Source: Ancylostoma caninum
Taxonomy: Eukaryota; Nematoda; Chromadorea; Rhabditida; Ancylostomatidae
Direction: 5' to 3'
Length of the DNA: 64,000 nucleotides
NCBI GenBank assembly: GCA_037903475.1
Contig: JBAJFG010000226.1
Location: 186,001 to 250,000, forward strand
The position numbers and the translations under genes were made by a program. Positions 26,101 to 35,100 of the stretch are shown here, piece after piece. Positions within the stretch are counted from its first letter, which is position 1. Each line of letters begins with the position of its first letter. The notes under the pieces were generated by a model. The model saw only the letters and a program-made list of their open reading frames with translations. It searched no databases and was not told the DNA's origin.

Positions 26101-29100
26101 TACATTTCCCCTCTACTGGGCCACGGCGGACCATTTCTCCATCGATGAACCCGTATCCTGCCATTTTCCCACTATTGGGCCACGGTGGACTCTTTCTCGA
26201 TCGGTGGATACCTATCATGATGTTTTTCTGGACTATGGGGCCCCGGCTCATCTGTGCGTCATCACTGCAGCCGCACTCTTTGCAAATCTCGAAAGTGATG
26301 GAACAAATTTTAAAAATATTTAGAAAGTTTGATCAACTGCACAACTGGTTTCAGAAAATGTCACAACAGCTTATGATGATGCGTTCTTCATCCTGTGTAT
26401 TTGATTGTACTTCTTAAAAACAGACGGATCCTCAAGCTGCATAATCCCCAAACCCTCAAAGGGACCTCAAAGAGAGGCGCTTAAAGAGCATATCCCAAGT
26501 GAGGACACCGAATGAATCCTTCGATACATCCTCCATGGTATGCACATTTCTTTTCGAAGAGGTTATCGTCCACTGTTCCAAAGTTGAGTAAAGTCAACAA
26601 CAGAGTTCCAGCAGATGGGCGACTCCGCTCCGTACATTGCTGCAACGCGTTGTCAAATCGCTGTAAACACTGTCTCGCTCGAAGAGCTCGAGACCGCTAG
26701 CCGCTGGTCCCTCCGCGAAATCCCGAATGCACCCGAATTCCACTACGTCTATGCACCTATGACGAAACATCGGCCGAATGCCTCATCAGCTTCGCATCCT
26801 CGCGGGGCACAGTCTATAACTGAGTCTCACGGGGAGCGCATGCGATCACGTGCTAGTCCCCCTACGTCTGCGCTCTAGAAAATTTTGTTGCACTACCATG
26901 ATTTATATAAGAGGATCTCACAGACACGATCACTGACCAATTGTAGAATTTCGTAACGGTCTGACACACATACATACAGACAGACATGGAAACAGACTAA
27001 GACCGTTATTATAAGTCATGATATTCAAGTTATTAAACAATTGAAGGCAGCATAAACGGAAATTTTGCTCCCACAGATTTTATTATGTTCTTAAGTTTAG
27101 CGCTATAGTGAAAACGAACACTGTATTCAATTTTTTCAGATCCTGCAAAAAATCGGTTTTCATTGCCACCAATTTAGCCCGTTTGCAAAGGATGGCCGAA
27201 GTGCCTGGGCTTGAAATGGAAGGAGATGGGAATGAAAGCGAGGGTTTTCATAAGAAAAGAGAATGATTTTAAACGAAAACATCCATCTCATGCCACAACT
27301 CATCCTGATTGAATGCTAGCACATAGCAGAGATCTAGTCTCTTCAGTGTCCTGAGGATGCTGATGTCTACGACGGTGCAAATTTCACAGAATTGTTGCAA
27401 CAACTACAGAATTGTTGGAACAACCAAAACGATCAAAACCTCAGACACGAAAATTTCCGTGGGTGCTGCCTTTGAAGAATGGTTGAATTTTTCGTATTTT
27501 TCATTTTAATGGTGCTAGATTGTTTTTTATTTTTCAGAAATTGCGGTGATAGTGTTTGCACATTGCGTATCCAAAGTACAATACTGCTTATGGGATCGCA
27601 AAAACCGACGGTCGCTCCACGGAATCGCCGTCGCACACCGTCGCTTTGCCACAACTTTCGTAGAACTGCACCAATCAAAACGATTTGGTCACCATTCCTA
27701 AAGAAATCTTTCAGGTGTCAAAATAAAAACGGTTTACTGGTTTCGTCCAAGTAATTGATATATCGATTGATGCTGTGTGGAGGATAGAGCTAGTGGTAGC
27801 TCAAAGATTGGATTTCAAGCATAGATTCGATCAAATATTGTGAATTGAAGCAGAAAGCCCCAAAGTCAAGCATCTGAGAGCTTTTCGTTGGGCATCGTCG
27901 AAGCCACGATGTTGAGGAAGCTACTGTTCGCTAGAGAGATGAGCTACGAAACTCTTAAGAAAACCTTATGAAAAGCACTACGTGCACTTCCAGGAAGTGC
28001 AGTTGAAGCAGTTCTAGTTGTCATCACTTGTCAAATAGGACTGCACTGAATTTGCTGAAAATCTGGCCGCAATTTTATAACCGTCTCTAGCAGTCCTAGA
28101 AGAACGTTCGGACAATGGGAGGCTCTTGAAAGAGGTCCTGAAGAGCAACATCCTAGACCAAAACGGGAAGTTCTTGAGAGATACGATTTTTCGGCACTTT
28201 TACCTGCTGGAAGGCATCCCGGCGGGCCCTCAGCATGGGATCATGCCACGTTTGTGGTGACTTCCAGGTTCAATACCTGCCCACAGAATTCTTTTTGCAA
28301 AATGTTTTGATTTGATCAGAAAAACTTTTATTTGGGCAATTTATTCTGACCGCTCATCGATATCTAATGCATAAAATGATAGAAAATATAAAAGAAAGTA
28401 CTCGTAACTATTCGAAATGCTCTCCATAAGATTTTCTTAAGAGTTTCGTAGCTCATATACATTGGACCGAATAAAAATCGAATAATTTTGTTACTTCAAT
28501 CACCAATTCAGGAAACGATTCAAATATCCAGATATACGAGTATGAGAAAGCTCTGAAGCCCTACTTCTCTTCCGTACAGCACTGTGTAGGCCTCCAAGGT
28601 CAGAACATTCAAATTTTTTATTTATTCGAAGTATTCGATATTCGAAAGCAAAAATATTCGATTTCGAATAAATGAAAAAATCTAATGCTCCTACATTAGA
28701 GACCACTTCAGTGCTGTATGAGGGAGAAGAAGAGCTTTAGGGCTTTTTCATGCTCTTATATCTGTATATTTGAATTGTTTCCTGAATCGGTAATTGAAGT
28801 TACAAAGCTATTCGATTCTTATTCGGTCCAGTGTATAGTAGCTCATCTCACTAGCGAATGGTAGCTTCCTCAACATCGAGGTTTTAACGAGACCCAATGA
28901 AAGTTTGTATTTCAAACAAAGATAACATCGAGACTGGCAGGCCTGCATCATTGGCACCCGCCGGACATCAAGCTTACAAAGAGTTGTTTTGGACCTATAA
29001 TTATTCCTGCCTCAACTCTGCCATTATATTTCTGTTGCAATAGTGTGCGCTACCAGCAACTTCGTCAAAAATTAGGTTTCCTTGAATTAGGAATTAGTGT

Positions 29101-32100
29101 GGAATTTACCAAGATCAGCTTCCAGATGCTTGACTTTGGGGGGTTTGTGCTTCATTTCACAATATACCAGCCTGATCGTCCGGCTAACGCCGGACTCTCA
29201 GGCTTCTTTTCGTGCTCGCTTCGCTCGCATATTTTCACTGTCCTCAGATAAGACTGGTGCAGGTGGATGAACAGACACTATCCACAGAGAAGTATTCTTT
29301 ATCGCAGTTCATGGAACCACTGACCCACTATAGACAGCTCCTTTCAACAATTTCTGGCAACGGCGTTTCCCCGCTTTTGGATTGCCGGCGCACCCTTATC
29401 ACGCCGTTGGACCCGACTCTGGGCGTTTCCCCGCTTTTGGACGCCGGCGCACCCTTATCACGCCGTTGGACCCGACTCTAGGCGTTTCCCCGCTTTTGGA
29501 CGCCGGCGCACCCTTATCACGCCGTTGGACCCGACTCCAGGCGTTTTCCCACTTTGAGACGACGGCGCACCCTTATCACGCCGTTGGACCCGACTCCAGG
29601 CGTTTTCCCACTTTGAGACGACGGCGCACCCTTATCACGCCGTTGGACCCGACTCTAGGCGTTTCCCCGCTTTTGGACGCCGGCGCACCCTTATCACGCC
29701 GTTGGACCCGACTCCAGGCGTTTTCCCACTTTGAGACGCCGGCGCACCCTTATCACGCCGTTGGACCCGACTCTAGGCGTTTCCCCGCTTTTGGACGCCG
29801 GCGCACCCTTATCACGCCGTTGGACCCGACTCTAGGCGTTTCCCCGCTTTTGGACGCCGGCGCACCCTTATCACGCCGTTGGACCCGACTCTAGGCGTTT
29901 CCCCGCTTTTGGACGCCGGCGCACCCTTATCACGCCGTTGGACCCGACTCCAGGCGTTTCCCGCTTTTGGACGCCGGCGCACCCTTTCCCCGTTTCCCCG
30001 CTTTTGGACGCCGAAGCATCCTTGTCACGCCGTTGGACCCGAGTCCAGGTGTTTCCCCGCTTTTGGACGCCGGCGCACCCTTATCATGCCGTTGGACCCG
30101 ACTCCTAGCGTTTCCCCGCTTTTGGATGCCGGAGCATCCTTATCACATCGCCAGCCCACCTCTAACACCATCCTAAGGCGTAACCCTCATCCGTGTCATC
30201 CCTCGTTCGCCTCATTCCTCCTCTTCGTTATACAGGTGTCCTACCCTTCTCTTTCCTTTTATACGGTCCTGTAATCAAAAGCCTATCTCATTCATTCCGA
30301 CCGTGATCAAAACAACTGTCGGCCATTAACATGTCTGAACATGACGAAAGTGGCCCGAAACTCCTGTAAATCAAGGTAAAAATCAAAATTTACCACATTT
30401 TCATACATAACTCGACGCGCTGAACACGATGGTACAGGTATTTTCCATTTTTGATGGCTGGTTCTCGTGCACACACACACACACACACACATGAACTGCC
30501 AATTAATAAGAAGTAAGATGCTCGAATCTAAGCTTGAAATCCACTTCATCGCCTCGTGTTTAAGCTACTACTAGCCCTATCCATTACACGGCAACAATCG
30601 ATATATCGATTAACAGGACCAAACCAGTCAACCAAAAGTTCTCCTCGATACTAAGTAGGTCTTCTGAAAGATCTCTTCCAGACAAATCGAATGGTGGCCA
30701 AATCTTTTTGATTGGTGCAGGTCTATGAAAATTATGACAAAGCGACGGTGTTCGACGGTGACTACGCGGAGCGACCGTCGGTTTTCGCGATCCCGTGAGC
30801 AGTATATTATGGGAACACCCAATTTTTCGCGAATGACGAACTTATCGTTGTTCTAATCGATAATCTGATTTTTTTGCCTACTCTATTCACCGGTTCAAGA
30901 AACCCTAAAATACTTGGTTTTAGTCAATAACATCGACTCACACAATTTTTATAATTATTTAAAGAGGAAAAGTCAAAAATTCTTTGTATCAAAAATATAG
31001 GGACACTTGTTGTTGAGTGACCGTTTTGCTCGGGGAAGACCAGCAAACAGTGGGTTGATAACCATTTGGTGATCCTTCGTTCATTACCATTCTAAACTTT
31101 CTACTAGTCGCGCTGTAGAAGTTGTTGCTTAGAAAAACTGATCTCCAGGAAGCTCCAACCAAAATTGGGTTTTTTGAGTTTCTCTTCATAAATGTCCAGA
31201 TTGATTTGCGTTTAGACCTGTCTAGAAATAACCGTCAAGAATTTATCATTAGAAAAAGCTTGGTAAAGCTAGATTGCAGGTCCAGTTCCTCCACCCTCAG
31301 TGAGCTGAGTCACGCTCAGTTGGCGTGACTAGATGGTTGCATTTTCTTGCCTGAAGATGAAGTTTTGGCAACAGTAACTCTGGACGGCCTGATAGTTTAG
31401 GGTTACCTACGCCATGCTCGTTGCTGCACCCTTAACCGTGCAAATATTACACTAGAAGTTCATTATAATGAAAATATGAAAAATTCTTCATCTTATGCAC
31501 TTGCCCTTGTTTTAAAAGGGTTATTCGGGTGTCTTACATAGATTAGAGCTGCATCCTGGTCTTCACGCAAGAAACCAGCCTAATCTTAAAGCAGGAACCT
31601 AGAAAGTCTGAGAATGCGATGCCACAGAATGGGCCTAAACAAGCTTCGCCAGAACCCTGGCGATGTGTATCACTACTACTGAGACGACATTGTCGACGAA
31701 ATTCCATTCTCATGCGGAAAAATCAAGTCATTTTCGTGAGTTGGCCCACATAAGCTCACAGAAGCTCTACGATTGGGGCAACAACCGTGCTTCTGAAGAC
31801 TAATTCCATTCAATGCAAAATATGTTAAAGACTATTTTTAGGCAGATTTGCTCTCACAACAGCGAGTGCACTTCAGATGAAATCATCAAAAATGCCGTTG
31901 CGGGTGCTTTAAGCAATCTGGAGGTTAGCATCGCCAGCAACAACTTCTACAGTATGGCAATCAGGACGCCTAATTTGCCAATAAACAAAACATTACCAAC
32001 TGCTTGTCAGTCCACCTCTTGTTGATTTTTTCCTAGCTAAACGGTCATTCAACAGTAAATGTCCCCATACTTTTGACCCAAGGAATTCCTTTTTCTCTCA

Positions 32101-35100
32101 CGAAAATTATAAAAATTCTGTGAGTCGATCCTATTGATTGAAACTATGTGCATCAGGGTTTCTTGATAAAAATGGGCAAAAAAACAGACCAATTAGAGGA
32201 ACGCGAGCTTTGTTATGGGCAGAAATTAGGGTGTTTCTCTCCATTCGATGCAGAATGTAGTCTTCATTTCTTGGATTTCCAAAATTCTGGATTCATTTGT
32301 ATACTTATCATGTTGGGCTTCTATGAGCACCTTCTTGAATCTACGTCGTTACCAAGGATTTTCTAAAGCAAACAATTTACGTACATCCGTAAACTGCATA
32401 AATTTTTAAGCCCTCAGCATGAGCCTTTACCTCGACATCCGTTGAAATCTTCAAGAACGCGATCAGTGGTTTGAATGAGAAACAGCAATGGAGATAAAAC
32501 GCATACAAAGACATATGGGGTGCGCTAAAATTACCTAAATTTTTCTGTACCAAATAGGAACTGTTGTATTCCTGCTGAAAGCAACTGTTTGTTTTCTAAA
32601 TGACTTATCTCTCTTCCTTTAAAGACTTGAAGAAGCTACTGATGGAGCAGCCCGTTGGTCGCGGGTTTTATTTCGCTAGATTTTTCCTAGATTTTTTCAG
32701 GACGAATATCAGCAAGTCTAATTCCCTTTACTTAATAGTACACAACCCACCCTGTATCATATTAAAATAGAAGCCCGTAAGAACGCCAACAGAGGGAGTA
32801 ACGATGACAACCTCTTTGAGCGGAAAATTGGGAAAATACATCATCAGGTCGCATTTGAACCAATTTCTCCCTATACCGACAACCAATCATTTCCCAAGAA
32901 CCAAATTCTGTTCACAGAATTGCGGGACAGCACAGATTCTGGAACATCCACCCTCTTTCGCTCCTGAATTACACGCTTTAGGCCGCAAAAACCAGCAAAA
33001 TCGGTACATTAGATAAAATGCCTGTTCTGGCCGTGTCAACCAAGTGATCGTCCAATTCATTACATGATTCCAGTAGTAGAGGCTTAACCCTGAACTATTA
33101 TATATAAAAATTCGGATTCGTCCGAAATCCATTACGAAAACGTTATGAGCAACGAGACAGAGGCCATCGCGAATGAAGAGCGATTTTTCAGCCCGTTCTA
33201 GGAAGTTTTCTCAAGCCTGTGCAGACGCGGAAAGAGGCCAATTCTGAAAAAACGTAGCTGCTGTTTACGGTAGAGATGGCTTGAGCAAACGTGTTTACAA
33301 AATGGCCCATGGATTCGCTTAGCCGTCCCAATTCGAGACAGAAAAAATTTGCGCTTAGGTATTAGGTTGGTGCATAATTAATGCGGCTTTTTTTGCGAAT
33401 CCTTTTCCAGTCAAAAATTAACGTTTCGTTGACGGTTTTTTCATGTGATTAATCCTCTTCTTTCACTTGATAACTGTGCTTCGAAAATCGAATCCACCTT
33501 CACCATCTCATGTTCTACTACTTGGGGAAAGCTTGGAATGCTACGCATCCACTCCGCGATCACAACGAAAGTTCAGACGAAGAAAAATCAGCAAAACCAA
33601 GTCGAAAAATATTTAAGTAGTTCAATTAGGAAAGTATAATCCTACAGATGAAGAAGGAAGAGCTGCACGATCAAATTTCAACGATCAGGAATTCTTGGCA
33701 GCCGTGGACGAGAAAAGGAGTGTCTATACTTCGGCGCAAAGCGATCGTCGCGTCCTAGCAAACTGTTCAAGTGCGATGGGTTCCGAGTGGATGCATGGTC
33801 AAACAATGGTCGCGATGTGGTAGTTGGCATTTCCCATCACGACGCGACGTCGCGGGACGACGTCGCGCTCTGTTTATACTTTTTTCTTGAGAAACGACGC
33901 GATGGTTTCGCTGATGTTGCGGACTGGAGTTGACCACTATTCTATAGTTTTTCGAGTGGTTTTGGCCCGAAACCTACGGAATAAGACGAATTCAGTTGGA
34001 GATGTGGATTTGAACGAACTTGGACGCGTCGTATGTGTTCTAGGTAGTGATTTTGTGAGGTTTTTATGTTTCTAATGTTGTCTTCTGTTTATGAGCGGTT
34101 ACTACTTACAATTTGTCAGCTGAGCTGTGGAAGAACACAATGTAGGTATACATGTTGCATCTATCTATTGATCTAGAGATTTTCTTTTGAATTTAAGTTA
34201 TCGGAATCGTTTCCCTTTCACGTAGACATTGTTGTACAGGTGCTTCAGAACAGCGTTCGATCAGCGCGATATTGATTCATAGGTGAATGTAAGGTAGTCC
34301 TGCGCTGCGACACTTACGATTTTTCACATTCCGGTGTGATTTTGTGATGAAGCAAGTCAGTGCAAGACCCCCACCCGCTCCCCACAGAAATCACAAGATA
34401 ACACGTCTAACCAGTGAAAAATTAGAAAAGATCAAAAGCGCGGGGCTAGAACGTGACTTAGTAAAACGAAACTCTCAACTAGATCACAAAATCACACATC
34501 CGACCAGCATCAAATTGGGACATTAGAACAACGTATATCTCCAAAGAAATCCCTGGCAGTACTACTAGTACGTGAACGGTTCATGCGTCCTTCCATATCC
34601 TGGAAGCAAACATCCTTTGCGAAGAACACTGCGCAAAATTGCAGCCATCGCAAAGATCACCACTGAAATGAGAATTTTTCTGAACATTCCAGACCACAAA
34701 TGTTAACATGAGGTTCAAAACAGTCCGTGGAAACTCATGATCCCCGCTAAATCGGGGTGTGCATGTAATTTTGCGTGGGTACGTAAATTTGCGACGTTCA
34801 GCATGGCGTGACGGAGCGACACGACTGCGCCGCGGAAAACTATAAACACTCCTAAGAGGTTCGATTGACGAGATTCTTCAGAAATGGAGCCTGCTTGTTT
34901 TGTTACAGAAAATCGGTGGAAACCAAACATTATTCCTGTGTGAGAGTTTGTGTCGACCCATCCGGACAATCTCCATGCTCTTCTGAGCTTTTTGAAAGGA
35001 GGTACCATGATCGAATGGTCCTTATTGAAGAGTTCGGACAGCATTCCCGTTGTCGAGCTTTCGTCCTCTTCCAAGTTGCCCAAAATTCCTGGGTGCTTGG

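Larger units (their letters stand above)
25164..27021 (-). mobile_element. Non-autonomous Helitron-like element C, complete
   Basis: On the minus strand it starts TCATGACTTATAATAACGG (27021 downward) after an A and ends CTGG before a T (3' end 25164). A second copy of this 5' end is at 1646. A TG-rich microsatellite lies near 26945-26990. A coding-like insert (about 26515-26880) follows, then a ~60-bp minisatellite (25600-26230). The 3' tail GCGAGCGAAGCGAGC and hairpin GTCCGG-CGTTAG-CCGGAC end 4 nt before CTGG. 5' ends differ from elements A and B, but the 3' end is shared, so this is a sister family using the same 3' signal. No Rep/helicase is seen. Confidence 0.6.

Noticed and set aside
25450..26148. 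232-residue open frame
   Set aside because: The 60-bp minisatellite keeps two frames open; there is no coding signature.
29382..29894. 170-residue repetitive open frame
   Set aside because: Lies wholly in the 59-bp minisatellite; the frame rotates through the array.
29354..30150. CRISPR array
   Set aside because: Units are contiguous without unique spacers and the context is a eukaryotic genome.
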